Assembly: GCA_016704325.1 (NCBI GenBank) | Contig: JADJAG010000005.1 | Location: 434,001-498,000 of the forward strand | Direction of reading: 5' to 3' | DNA: 64,000 nucleotides | Source: Chitinophagaceae bacterium | GTDB taxonomy: Bacteria; Bacteroidota; Bacteroidia; Chitinophagales; UBA10324 | Part shown: positions 16,596 through 24,817 of the stretch, one piece after another | How positions within the stretch are numbered: position 1 is the first letter of the stretch | Layout of the letters: each line of letters begins with the position of its first letter | The notes under the pieces: model-generated | Told to the model about the DNA's origin: nothing | Database searches by the model: none | The model's input: only the letters and a program-made list of their open reading frames with translations | Made by a program: the position numbers and the translations under genes

Positions 16596-18869
16596 ATGAG
16601 AAAGATCAAATTCAAAACTGAATATGTGCCGCTGAGCGACGAAGTCATCAACAGCCATAAAAATTTCGATCAGTTGTTGTCTGCCTATGTTGCTGCGCCT
16701 AAACCCAATTGGTTTAAACAATTCATACAAAAAAAGTGGACTATGTTTGGAGGAGGATTAATGACCGGTGCAATTATTACTTCATTATTGTGGTATAACC
16801 AGGAAACGCTGTTTGAAAATGATACGCTGGTACAGGAATCGCAGCCGGCTGCAGAACAACAGTTAATAAAGGAGCAACAGCCGAAAGCCATTATTGATTC
16901 TTTGCAATTTGCTATTGCAGATGAAATCGAACAGGAACATCCTGCAAACATTGATGCTGCCGAAGAAAAAAATACAGCTTCAACAGCATCTTTGACACCT
17001 GATACTAAAGGGAAGGATGTTTTAGCAAATGGTAATGCAGTCGGTTTACAAAATGGCACCGTAAAAGGTTCAACCGAAAAAGTTCAGCAGCATATTATTG
17101 ATGAGCCCCTTACTCCGGTAGTCACAAGAGCGCAACAACCAATAGAGTCTGCTGAAAGTACAATGACAGATGTTATTCCTGCAGGTACATCCATACCGCT
17201 AAATGATCAATCGGCAATAGTCGCTGATAATCTCGTGCAAACTGATACCACTACAGTGGAATTGGAAAAGCAGGTTGCTGTTGAGCACAATGCGCTTTCT
17301 TCCGGTAATATTGACACCGGTAGGGTATTGGAACCAGTAGTAGCAGCTGTTGTACCGGAAGCAAAGACTGAATTATCCGCCACTGATTCTGCAATAATTG
17401 TTAGTGAATCAAAAGATAAGGATGGCAACCTCTTGCCAGGTGTTGTAGCCGGCGCAGCGATTATTGCAGCACCTTCTTTAGGTGATAAATCAAATGCAGA
17501 TAAGAATACTAAATCCAATAATAGCGACAAACAAAAGTCAAAGGGAAAAGAGAAGCAGGAATCCAATGCTCCAGAAGACATCACGGCTTTCAATGCAGAC
17601 AGTACAGTCAATGATGCCTCAGTGGAAAAGAAGAAAGGATGGTTTGTTTTTGGAACAGATTCTTCAAAAGTTGATAAAACAGCCGGTGGAAGTAAAATGG
17701 ATTCCATGCGGGCAGCCGGCAAAACGCCGGAGCAACTAAGCCAGGATTCACTTTATACACCACGCTACGCGCAGGTTTCTTTCATAACTCCTTTGAGTAG
17801 TAATGGAATAGATGGCTATAAGTATATGCATTATTTCTCACTCAATATTTTACAGGGTTATAATGGCGCATTGGAAGGAGCAGAATTTGGTGGATTGTTG
17901 AATGGGGTTAAAGGCTATGTAACGGGAGCACAATTTGGCGGACTTGCGAATTTTGCGGGGGGCAATCTTAAGGGAGCACAATTCGGAGGATTAGCAAATT
18001 TCACCGGCGGATATGTTAAAGGTGCACAGTTTGGCGGATTGGCTAATGTAGGCGAATCAGTAGATGGGGCTCAGTTTGCAGGTATCGCAAATGTAAGCGG
18101 CAGTTATGTTACCGGGTTTCAGGCAGCGGGCATAACCAATATTTCTGCCGACAGCCTGAATGGAGCACAAGTGGCCGGCATTGTCAATATAGTAAGTAGT
18201 GAAAAGCAATCAACCGGATGGCAGGTTGCCGGAGTCGGCAATGTTTCCCTCGCAGAAGCAAAAGGCGGGCAAATCGGCGGTGTGTTTAATGTGGCCAACA
18301 GGTTAGTAGGAGCACAAATCAGCTTAATCAATTTCGGACAAAATGTAGACGGTGTACAGATTGGTTTAATTAATATTTCCGATACAATAAAGGGTGCAGC
18401 CATCGGATTAGTGAGTGTAAGTTCTGATGGAGTATTTGATGTAGCCCTTTGGACCAGCGACTTTCTGATGTTTAATGGCGGTATTCGCGTGGGTACGAAA
18501 TCCGTTTATAATATTTATGCTTATGGTGTGTCGCCTTTCCAAACTGAACTTCCTTTTGGTTTTGGTATTGGTATTGGTGGACATATTCCTGTTAAGAAGA
18601 AAGCATTTATTGAGATTGATGGTATGGCATGGTCAATGCATCGCAGCTATGTGAGTTTCGATGAGATCAACATGATTAACCAGTTGCGTGTAATGGGTGG
18701 ATACCGCTTCAATAAATATTTCAGTGTTTTTGCAGGTCCAACATTAAACGTCAGTGTACAGAGTAACCGTTACGAACCGTTTCTCGACAATTACTTTTAT
18801 GAGAGTGTAAGTGAAAACAACACCGTTCGCCTGGCACCTGGATTTGTAGCGGGAGTGCGTTTATTCTGA
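16596..18869 (+). CDS. Anti-sigma-like one-TM protein fused to a surface-repeat array
   Basis: 757 residues. Residues 1-49 are a basic, probably cytoplasmic domain (EYVPLSDEVINSHKNFDQL). One membrane helix spans about 50-67. Residues 70-390 are low-complexity and rich in Glu, Gln, Ala, Thr and Ser, likely disordered and extracytoplasmic. From about 425 to 610 there are roughly ten copies of a 15-16 residue unit of the form GAQFGGLANFxGGxVK, resembling the LA_2272-type surface repeat. A beta-rich end follows (YGVSPFQTELPFGFGIGIGG, RVMGGYRFNKYFSVFAG, FVAGVRLF) that ends like an outer-membrane strand. Position directly after an ECF sigma gene suggests an anti-sigma or sensor role for the N-terminus; this is inference. 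The combination is unusual. Confidence 0.75.
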   Translation: MRKIKFKTEYVPLSDEVINSHKNFDQLLSAYVAAPKPNWFKQFIQKKWTMFGGGLMTGAIITSLLWYNQETLFENDTLVQESQPAAEQQLIKEQQPKAIIDSLQFAIADEIEQEHPANIDAAEEKNTASTASLTPDTKGKDVLANGNAVGLQNGTVKGSTEKVQQHIIDEPLTPVVTRAQQPIESAESTMTDVIPAGTSIPLNDQSAIVADNLVQTDTTTVELEKQVAVEHNALSSGNIDTGRVLEPVVAAVVPEAKTELSATDSAIIVSESKDKDGNLLPGVVAGAAIIAAPSLGDKSNADKNTKSNNSDKQKSKGKEKQESNAPEDITAFNADSTVNDASVEKKKGWFVFGTDSSKVDKTAGGSKMDSMRAAGKTPEQLSQDSLYTPRYAQVSFITPLSSNGIDGYKYMHYFSLNILQGYNGALEGAEFGGLLNGVKGYVTGAQFGGLANFAGGNLKGAQFGGLANFTGGYVKGAQFGGLANVGESVDGAQFAGIANVSGSYVTGFQAAGITNISADSLNGAQVAGIVNIVSSEKQSTGWQVAGVGNVSLAEAKGGQIGGVFNVANRLVGAQISLINFGQNVDGVQIGLINISDTIKGAAIGLVSVSSDGVFDVALWTSDFLMFNGGIRVGTKSVYNIYAYGVSPFQTELPFGFGIGIGGHIPVKKKAFIEIDGMAWSMHRSYVSFDEINMINQLRVMGGYRFNKYFSVFAGPTLNVSVQSNRYEPFLDNYFYESVSENNTVRLAPGFVAGVRLF

Positions 18870-19190
18870 GATATGTTTCGACATCTTCAAGTTGTAATTG
18901 GGACCACAAATGCTGATTCCCTGTGAATACCGTAACAATCCGTAATTGCCTTCAATCGATCTTGTTATCAAAAGTTGGTTTCTAACGGAACTTGAACATC
19001 ATTGTAAAAATGGTATCTATTTAGTATGATGCAATTGCAAAGTTGTTTTGGGATCATTCCGCTGAAGTAGATGCTGAACTAAATCAGCAAGGCAGTTCGA
19101 ATTGGCGATAGTTGGCATACAACCTTCAAAAAAGGGTGTACGACAAATCTATATTGGTATTAATGATAACATTCTCGAAGAATTTTATTT
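18870..19190. other. Gene-poor stretch, nothing recognised
   Basis: About 320 bases after the surface-repeat gene with no convincing coding frame, tRNA or terminator. Short frames beginning here run into the inverted repeat at 19191 and are not believed. Confidence 0.5.
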
Positions 19191-19271
19191 AGCGCGAAGA
19201 CGCCAAGTCGCTAAGAAGAGGCGGAGGATCATCAGTGATTTTGTTTTTTGTCGACTTGGCATCTTTGTGGT
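19191..19271. repeat. Imperfect long inverted repeat (GACGCCAAGTCG type)
   Basis: The left arm (19191-19214) contains GACGCCAAGTCGCTAAG. The right arm (19247-19271) contains TCGACTTGGCATCTTTGTGG, largely the reverse complement. Arms pair over roughly 20 bases with a few mismatches around a 32-base loop. It matches a kind of dispersed intergenic repeat seen in many genomes with the phrase 'gccaagtcgc'. It is not coding. Confidence 0.65.
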
Positions 19272-19374
19272 GGGATTGCTTCTTTGTTTCACCATGCAAC
19301 GCCGCTTTAATTAACCGTCATTGCGAGTACGTACCATTGTACTGCTGGAAAAAAATCAATATTGAACACACAAT

Positions 19375-19400
19375 TTGGATATAGATTATTGGGTGTTGAA
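19375..19400. repeat. AT-rich dispersed element, copy 2
   Basis: These 26 bases match the minus strand of 5470-5495 at 25 of 26 positions. The copy is partial: the long hairpin seen at 5432-5483 is not preserved, although a similar TTGAGTATTAAGTATTTGAG follows. Confidence 0.65.
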
Positions 19401-19482
19401 ATTGAGTATTAAGTATTTGAGTAACTGAGTAAAGCAAAGTAGTGATTACAGGATAGCAAGTGATCGGCTTCGTCACAGCAAA

Positions 19483-19514
19483 TTAGCCATTTAGCCATTT
19501 AACCATTTAGCCCA
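19483..19514. repeat. Octamer minisatellite, four units
   Basis: Four consecutive 8-base units: TTAGCCAT, TTAGCCAT, TTAACCAT and TTAGCCCA. Read on the other strand the unit is ATGG(C/T)TAA, the same octamer as the array at 47115-47178. Confidence 0.75.
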
Positions 19515-19593
19515 CCAACCATTGCTTGACAAGATGAACGAATTGTCGTAAACTCCAAAAAAAATGATACCCCAATACTGCAACCGAAACGTT

Positions 19594-19601
19594 TATATTT
19601 G
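19594..19601 (+). promoter_or_regulatory. -7 promoter element of ychF
   Basis: TATATTTG, an exact TAnnTTTG match, 20 bases before the ychF ATG at 19622. Confidence 0.7.
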
Positions 19602-19621
19602 CGCCTCAAAAAAAGCAGATC

Positions 19622-20719
19622 ATGGGTTTACAGTGTGGCATAGTAGGATTACCAAACGTAGGGAAGTCAACCCTTTTTAATGCGCTTTCGAATGCAAAAG
19701 CACAGGCAGCGAATTTCCCTTTTTGTACGATAGAACCTAATATTGGTGTGATTACGGTACCTGACCAGCGACTGACTGAATTGGCTAAACTGGTAAATCC
19801 CAATAGAATTGTTCCAACCACCGTAGAGATCGTTGACATAGCTGGTCTGGTGAAAGGCGCCAGCAAAGGCGAAGGGCTTGGCAATCAATTTTTAGGAAAT
19901 ATCAGGAGTACCGATGCTATTATTCATGTGGTACGCTGTTTCGACGACGATAATGTGATACATGTAGATGGCTCGGTAAACCCGGTGCGCGACAAAGAAA
20001 TAATTGATACGGAGTTGCAATTGAAAGACCTGGAAACGGTGGAAAAGCGGATTGCAAAGCAAGAAAAGGTAACAAAGACAGGTGACCGCGATGCAAAGCG
20101 TATCATGGATTCGTTACATGCCTACAAGTCTCATCTCGAATCAGGTAAGTCGGCACGGAGTGTGGCATTGAGCGAGGAAGACAAAGCAGCAGTAGCTGAT
20201 ATGTTTTTACTCACCGCTAAACCTGTACTTTATGTGTGCAATGTGGATGAAGCATCCGTGGTAACAGGTAATAAGTATACAAAGCAATTGATGGATGCAG
20301 TGAAAGATGAAACTGCTGAGTTGCTTTTTATTTCTGCAGCTATTGAAGCCGAGATTGCATTACTTGAAAGTTATGATGACCGAATAGCATTTCTCAACGA
20401 CCTGGGATTAAAGGAATCAGGCGTGCAAAAACTCATACATGGTTCGTACCACTTGCTGAACCTATTCACCTATTTTACTGCCGGTGTGCAGGAAGTAAGG
20501 GCATGGACCATTAAGAGTGGTATGGTGGCACCGCAAGCAGCCGGTGTAATCCATTCCGATTTTGAAAAAGGATTTATCAGGGCAGAAGTAATTGCTTATA
20601 ACGATTTCATTAAGTACGGAAGCGAAGCGAAATGCCGGGAAGTAGGCCGGTTGCGGGTTGAAGGAAAGGAATATGTGGTTGCAGACGGAGATGTGATGCA
20701 TTTCTTATTCAATGTATAA
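19622..20719 (+). CDS. ychF: Redox-regulated ATPase YchF (Obg family)
   Basis: 365 residues, the usual length. G1 P-loop GLPNVGKST is near the N-terminus, followed by the DIAGLVKGASKGEGLGNQFL switch region. The nucleotide-specificity loop reads CNVDE instead of NKxD, as expected for YchF, which prefers ATP over GTP. A coiled-coil middle follows, and a C-terminal TGS domain includes ELLFISAAIEAE, LNLFTYFTAG and RAWTIKSGM...AAGVIHSDFEKGFIRAEVI. YchF binds ribosomes and is conserved in nearly all life. It has its own promoter and is followed after 48 bases by hldD. Confidence 0.97.
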   Translation: MGLQCGIVGLPNVGKSTLFNALSNAKAQAANFPFCTIEPNIGVITVPDQRLTELAKLVNPNRIVPTTVEIVDIAGLVKGASKGEGLGNQFLGNIRSTDAIIHVVRCFDDDNVIHVDGSVNPVRDKEIIDTELQLKDLETVEKRIAKQEKVTKTGDRDAKRIMDSLHAYKSHLESGKSARSVALSEEDKAAVADMFLLTAKPVLYVCNVDEASVVTGNKYTKQLMDAVKDETAELLFISAAIEAEIALLESYDDRIAFLNDLGLKESGVQKLIHGSYHLLNLFTYFTAGVQEVRAWTIKSGMVAPQAAGVIHSDFEKGFIRAEVIAYNDFIKYGSEAKCREVGRLRVEGKEYVVADGDVMHFLFNV

Positions 20720-20767
20720 GAATACCATTCTTGATTCACAGATTAATAATTTCAAAGTGTTACAGCC

Positions 20768-21733
20768 ATGATCATCATTACCGGAGCAGCAGGTTTTATT
20801 GGTTCTTGCCTTGTTGCAAAACTGAATGAGGAAGGCAATTATCATCTTGGGCTGGTAGATGATTTTTCATCTGATAAGAAGAAGCGCAATTATGAGCTGA
20901 AGCGTTATCTGAATACTATTGAAAGAAATGAATTCATCGATTGGCTCGACTTGCAGCACGATTCCATTGATTTTATTTTTCACCTCGGCGCCAGAACAGA
21001 TACCACGGAAGCAAATAAGGAACTGCTCGATGATCTTAATCTCAATTATTCAAAGGATATCTGGCAGCGGTGCACCAAGTATGGCATCCCGCTGATTTAC
21101 GCTTCTTCCGCAGCAACCTATGGCGGCGGTGAATTTGGCTATGATGATCAGCTTGATCTGATTCCATTGTTAAAGCCATTGAATGAATATGGAATTTCCA
21201 AAAACGAATTCGACAAATGGGTTTTACAACAGACTGAAACACCACCTTTCTGGTGCGGACTAAAGTTCTTTAATGTGTATGGCCCCAATGAATACCATAA
21301 GTCAAGAATGGCCTCTGTAGTATTTCATGGTTTCAACCAGATCAGGGAAAATGGAAACATCAGATTATTCAAGTCACACCGTCCGGATTTTAAAGATGGC
21401 GAACAGCGCCGTGATTTTATCTATGTGAAAGATGTGACAGAGGTATTGATGTTTTTCTTTCATCATAAAAAGGATTCAGGCATTTACAACCTTGGAACAG
21501 GCCTGGCACGCACCTTCCTGGATCTTGCGAACAGTACCTTCCAGGCAATGTCGCTAAGACCAAATATTGACTGGATCGAAATTCCTGAAGATATCCGTGA
21601 CAAGTACCAGTATTTTACAGAAGCCAATATGCAAAAGTTAAGAAGCATTGGCTATTCAAAACCATTTTATTCACTTGAAGAAGGAATCCGTGATTATGTG
21701 CAGCAATACTTGTTACACAATAAGATTTGGTGA
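20768..21733 (+). CDS. hldD: ADP-L-glycero-D-manno-heptose-6-epimerase
   Basis: 321 residues of an extended SDR. The NADP-binding motif GAAGFIGS is at the N-terminus, the FHLGARTDTTE segment follows, then YASSAATYGGGEFGYDD and the catalytic YGISK (Tyr-x-x-x-Lys). FFNVYGPNEYHKSRMASVV and GEQRRDFIYVKDV are hallmark HldD stretches. The enzyme makes ADP-L-glycero-D-manno-heptose, the core heptose donor for lipopolysaccharide, so this organism makes a heptose-containing core. It follows ychF by 48 bases and probably shares its transcript; a strong terminator follows. Confidence 0.95.
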   Translation: MIIITGAAGFIGSCLVAKLNEEGNYHLGLVDDFSSDKKKRNYELKRYLNTIERNEFIDWLDLQHDSIDFIFHLGARTDTTEANKELLDDLNLNYSKDIWQRCTKYGIPLIYASSAATYGGGEFGYDDQLDLIPLLKPLNEYGISKNEFDKWVLQQTETPPFWCGLKFFNVYGPNEYHKSRMASVVFHGFNQIRENGNIRLFKSHRPDFKDGEQRRDFIYVKDVTEVLMFFFHHKKDSGIYNLGTGLARTFLDLANSTFQAMSLRPNIDWIEIPEDIRDKYQYFTEANMQKLRSIGYSKPFYSLEEGIRDYVQQYLLHNKIW

Positions 21734-21780
21734 TATGTCTTTTATGTTGATTGCAATAAAGGAAGTATGATTCAAATAAA

Positions 21781-21805
21781 AAAGGCGGTATCAGTTACCG
21801 CCTTT
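21781..21805. terminator. Bidirectional terminator between hldD and the DUF2911 gene
   Basis: AAAGGCGGTA (21781-21790), loop TCAGT, TACCGCCTTT (21796-21805): a perfect 10-bp stem with A before and T after, suited to both convergent genes. Confidence 0.88.
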
Positions 21806-21826
21806 TTCTTGAATTGATAATAAAAT

Positions 21827-22681
21827 TTATTTTTTCGCTTTTGCTTCAGCAATCGTCTTTTCATTCTGCTGAATATAGCTGTTGTCGTTTTCTTTCTTTG
21901 CCAGTTCCAATGCCTGTGTAGCAGTTGTAACAGCATCTGCATTTTTGCCCATCTTCATTTCCATCTTGGCCTTGGTGGTCATCATCCAGTAAGCTTCAGG
22001 ACGGGTTTCAATCGCCTTGTTTACCCATGCATATGCCTGGTTGATGTCTTTACCATTTTCAAAGTAATAGTTGGCAGCCTGCCAGTAAGGTGGCTTATCA
22101 CTTTTCATCGCTTCATCAATCTGCTTCATAATGATTGGATCAATATCCTGGGTTACACCGAATGTTACTCCGGTTTTATCCCAATACAAAGTGATATCAC
22201 ATGAAGTAGGTTTAATATTATTGATGTCGATAGTAAATGACTCTACCGTATGTGACACTTTCATGGGAGCCACTTTGAAGCGAATGAGTTCATTATCCGA
22301 TTTATAACCGGAAGCACCCCATAAAGTGGTGTCTTTTGAAATAATGATTACCCATTCCTCTTTTCCCGGAATCGTGTACAATGCATATTTGCCTGCCGGT
22401 ACATTGTTGCCTTGCACCTTAACATCAGCGCCGAAAGTCAACTTGGTAGAAGAATTGGCTCCGGTTCTCCAAACTTCACCGTAAGGTACAAGGTCGCCAA
22501 AGATGGTTCTTCCTTTTACTGCGGGACGACTATAAACCAAATCAATGGAAGAGGTTCCGAATTTTTGTGAAAACTTGGCCGTAGGGCTTGGAGCAGGAAC
22601 GGTAAGGGTTTGTGCTGAACTGTTGAAGGTGCCACCAAAAATGAAAGCAGCCAACACCAGGTAATTAAAGGTTTTTCTCAT
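21827..22681 (-). CDS. DUF2911 exported protein with TPR-like tail
   Basis: 284 residues from the ATG at 22681; an upstream in-frame start lies before the promoter and is rejected. A signal peptide (NYLVLAAFIFGGTFNSSAQ) is followed by the DUF2911 core: SSIDLVYSRPAVKGR, FGDLVPYGEVWRTGANSST, GKYALYTIPGKEEWVIIISKD and YWDKTGVTFGV. Residues from about 190 on are helical with a TPR-like pattern (NQAYAWVNKAIETRPEAYWMMTTKAKMEMKMGKNADAV, split across helices). The family is widespread in Bacteroidota, exported, and of unknown function. It is transcribed alone from its own promoter and converges with hldD. Confidence 0.88.
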   Translation of the reverse strand: MRKTFNYLVLAAFIFGGTFNSSAQTLTVPAPSPTAKFSQKFGTSSIDLVYSRPAVKGRTIFGDLVPYGEVWRTGANSSTKLTFGADVKVQGNNVPAGKYALYTIPGKEEWVIIISKDTTLWGASGYKSDNELIRFKVAPMKVSHTVESFTIDINNIKPTSCDITLYWDKTGVTFGVTQDIDPIIMKQIDEAMKSDKPPYWQAANYYFENGKDINQAYAWVNKAIETRPEAYWMMTTKAKMEMKMGKNADAVTTATQALELAKKENDNSYIQQNEKTIAEAKAKK

Positions 22682-22700
22682 AGTAGATTTTATTTTGCTG

Positions 22701-22708
22701 CAAATATA
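22701..22708 (-). promoter_or_regulatory. -7 promoter element of the DUF2911 gene
   Basis: Minus-strand TATATTTG, an exact consensus match, 19 bases before ATG 22681. Confidence 0.7.
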
Positions 22709-22792
22709 AACTACTAAGGTGAAAATCATTTTTTGAAGTCTTAAAATGCATAAAATAGTTTGCCATAATTGCTAAGAAGCAACGCAACTTAT

Positions 22793-24586
22793 TTATTTAA
22801 CCACCAAGATCTTTATGGATGAATAGCTATTCTCCGATATGAAACGGCAGGTGTATAAACCTGCCGGAACATCGGCTGTTAGCCATTCAAAGTCATGAAT
22901 GCCTTTAGAAAGGGTTCCATCGAAAAGCAGGAGAACCCGGTTGCCAAGCTGATCATAGATGTTTAGTGTACACTGCATCGTGTTGGAAGGAACGGTCCGT
23001 ACCCTGCAAAAAGTGGATGCTGGATTTGGATAAATTTCCAACGCTGTTGCTGAAATTTCATTCTGTAATTCATTCATGCCAACTGTAAGGTCTTGTTGTT
23101 CAACAGCGGTATAAAATTGATTGACAGCAATGCCGGTATAGTAGTCAATAATACCTGATGGCCACTTAATTATTATTGAATCGACCACCGTAGCATTACC
23201 AAATCCAAATTCCACATTCAACGAATTCATACCATTGAAGCTACTCTGGGCTGAAACCTCACGCATTTGCCATACTGCTGCTCCGTTTATTACTGCTTTA
23301 ACAAGAACCTTTGCATTAAGAGCAGACTTATTGGAGATCGTTCCCACCAGTTTCAGGTTTATCCACCGGTTTCCATTGGCCTGATCGTTTCTGTAAAGGC
23401 CTTTTGCACTGCCGGAAGAAGAGATAAATAAGTCAAGGTCGCCATCATTATCATAGTCGCCCGCCGTTCCGCTGAAGTTGGGATTGTCGGTTTCAAGAAA
23501 AGGGAGTGAGGATACTTTACTAAAGACCAGGCTTCCGGAATTCCAATTGTTCTGGTAATAGACATTACTCTGTCCGGCATCATTAATAACCAGGCAATCT
23601 AAATCACCGTCATTGTCAAAATCTTCCCATATGTTGGCAAGTGATATGTGCTCATCGGTTACAATGCTTCCCACATCGCTGAAAGTCAATTTAACAAAGG
23701 TTCCATTATCATTCCTGTAGAATTCATTTACATATCCATCAGTTACATCAAACCCTGTATAGTTGGTAACAAAACCATCCAGGTCGCTATCGTTGTCAAA
23801 ATCTATCCAGTTCCATTGCTGTCCGTCGCGTGGTTCCGTAAGCGGAGCAACGGTTAATTCATCAAAAGAGGGTATGCCTGTTTCCGTTAAATTATTCTTG
23901 TAAAGATAATCCGGTAACAGAGTTCCATTAACAGGTCCGCTGCCAATAAAGAGGTCAATGTCTTTATCGTTGTCGAAATCAGACCAGCTGGCAACCGTAT
24001 AAGCTCCCGGCTCCTGGCAAATGATGGAAGTATCGATACGCTCGAATGTGCTATTTACTTTGTTATGCAGCAGTTTGTTATTGTCTGTAATGGCAATAAA
24101 ATTATAGGGAGCGGCCAGGATAATATCTGTATAACTGTCGTTATCATAATCACCCCAGGCGCAACTCCAGGCGCGAAGCGCTAGGCTGTCAGCCAATGGC
24201 CCTTCCAGGTTTCGTTCAAAAGTGCCGTCACCCTTATTGGTAAATAACGATGAACCTCTGTTATTACCACCTGAAATAAAACAATCAATATCACCATCAT
24301 TGTCATAATCCGCCCAGCTATTACCAAGTCCTGCGGAAGTGATGAGCCCGCTGTTAATTACTTTTAAAAAATTGCCATTTCCTTCATTGTGATACAATGC
24401 TTTCCTCACTACAAAAAGGTCAAGCAAGCCATCATTATCATAGTCTATCCAGCTGGCACCCTGGTAAAAGGTTTCAGGTGTATCGCTGAAAATGGGGTTG
24501 GCCGGATCAGTGATTTTTGAAAAGGGTTGAGCAAGAACAGTAAGTGTTAAACAAAAGCATAGCGGGGTTAGTAAGAGGTATTTCAT
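22793..24586 (-). CDS. Secreted FG-GAP/VCBS propeller with UnbV/ASPIC domain and T9SS type A domain
   Basis: 597 residues with a signal peptide ending LTVLAQ. Several calcium-binding-like blades repeat the pattern W.DYDNDGD.D: IDYDNDGLLDLF, ADYDNDGDIDCF, GDYDNDSYTDII, SDFDNDKDIDLF, IDFDNDSDLDGF, EDFDNDGDLDCL and GDYDNDGDLDLF. Seven copies fit one seven-bladed propeller. An ASPIC/UnbV domain follows (WINLKLVGTISNKSALNAKV ... VEFGFGNATVVDSIIIKWPSG). The last about 85 residues (LEIYPNPASTFCRVR ... VPAGLYTCRFIS ... KILVVK) are a T9SS type A sorting domain. It is probably a surface or extracellular binding protein; no catalytic motif is seen. Confidence 0.92.
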   Translation of the reverse strand: MKYLLLTPLCFCLTLTVLAQPFSKITDPANPIFSDTPETFYQGASWIDYDNDGLLDLFVVRKALYHNEGNGNFLKVINSGLITSAGLGNSWADYDNDGDIDCFISGGNNRGSSLFTNKGDGTFERNLEGPLADSLALRAWSCAWGDYDNDSYTDIILAAPYNFIAITDNNKLLHNKVNSTFERIDTSIICQEPGAYTVASWSDFDNDKDIDLFIGSGPVNGTLLPDYLYKNNLTETGIPSFDELTVAPLTEPRDGQQWNWIDFDNDSDLDGFVTNYTGFDVTDGYVNEFYRNDNGTFVKLTFSDVGSIVTDEHISLANIWEDFDNDGDLDCLVINDAGQSNVYYQNNWNSGSLVFSKVSSLPFLETDNPNFSGTAGDYDNDGDLDLFISSSGSAKGLYRNDQANGNRWINLKLVGTISNKSALNAKVLVKAVINGAAVWQMREVSAQSSFNGMNSLNVEFGFGNATVVDSIIIKWPSGIIDYYTGIAVNQFYTAVEQQDLTVGMNELQNEISATALEIYPNPASTFCRVRTVPSNTMQCTLNIYDQLGNRVLLLFDGTLSKGIHDFEWLTADVPAGLYTCRFISENSYSSIKILVVK

Positions 24587-24817
24587 AGCGTTTGTGATTT
24601 GTGGAGAAATAAAGTCCTCAAATATCTATGCACCATCTTCTAAACGGGTTCTGTCCGATAATATCAGACCTCATTTTCGGGTTTTCATACTAAAAGGCTG
24701 CTTTAAAGAGGAAGATTTGAGCGTATGGCATTCTCTATTGAGTGAAATGGTCCGCTAATCCAAACGGCATCTTTTCAATAGCGATCAACTTTGTTATTAC
24801 AAATACTAAAGAGAAGG

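Noticed and set aside
19102..19314. 70-codon frame, plus strand
   Set aside because: It spans the long inverted repeat at 19191-19271; the Arg/Lys-rich part is simply the translated repeat.
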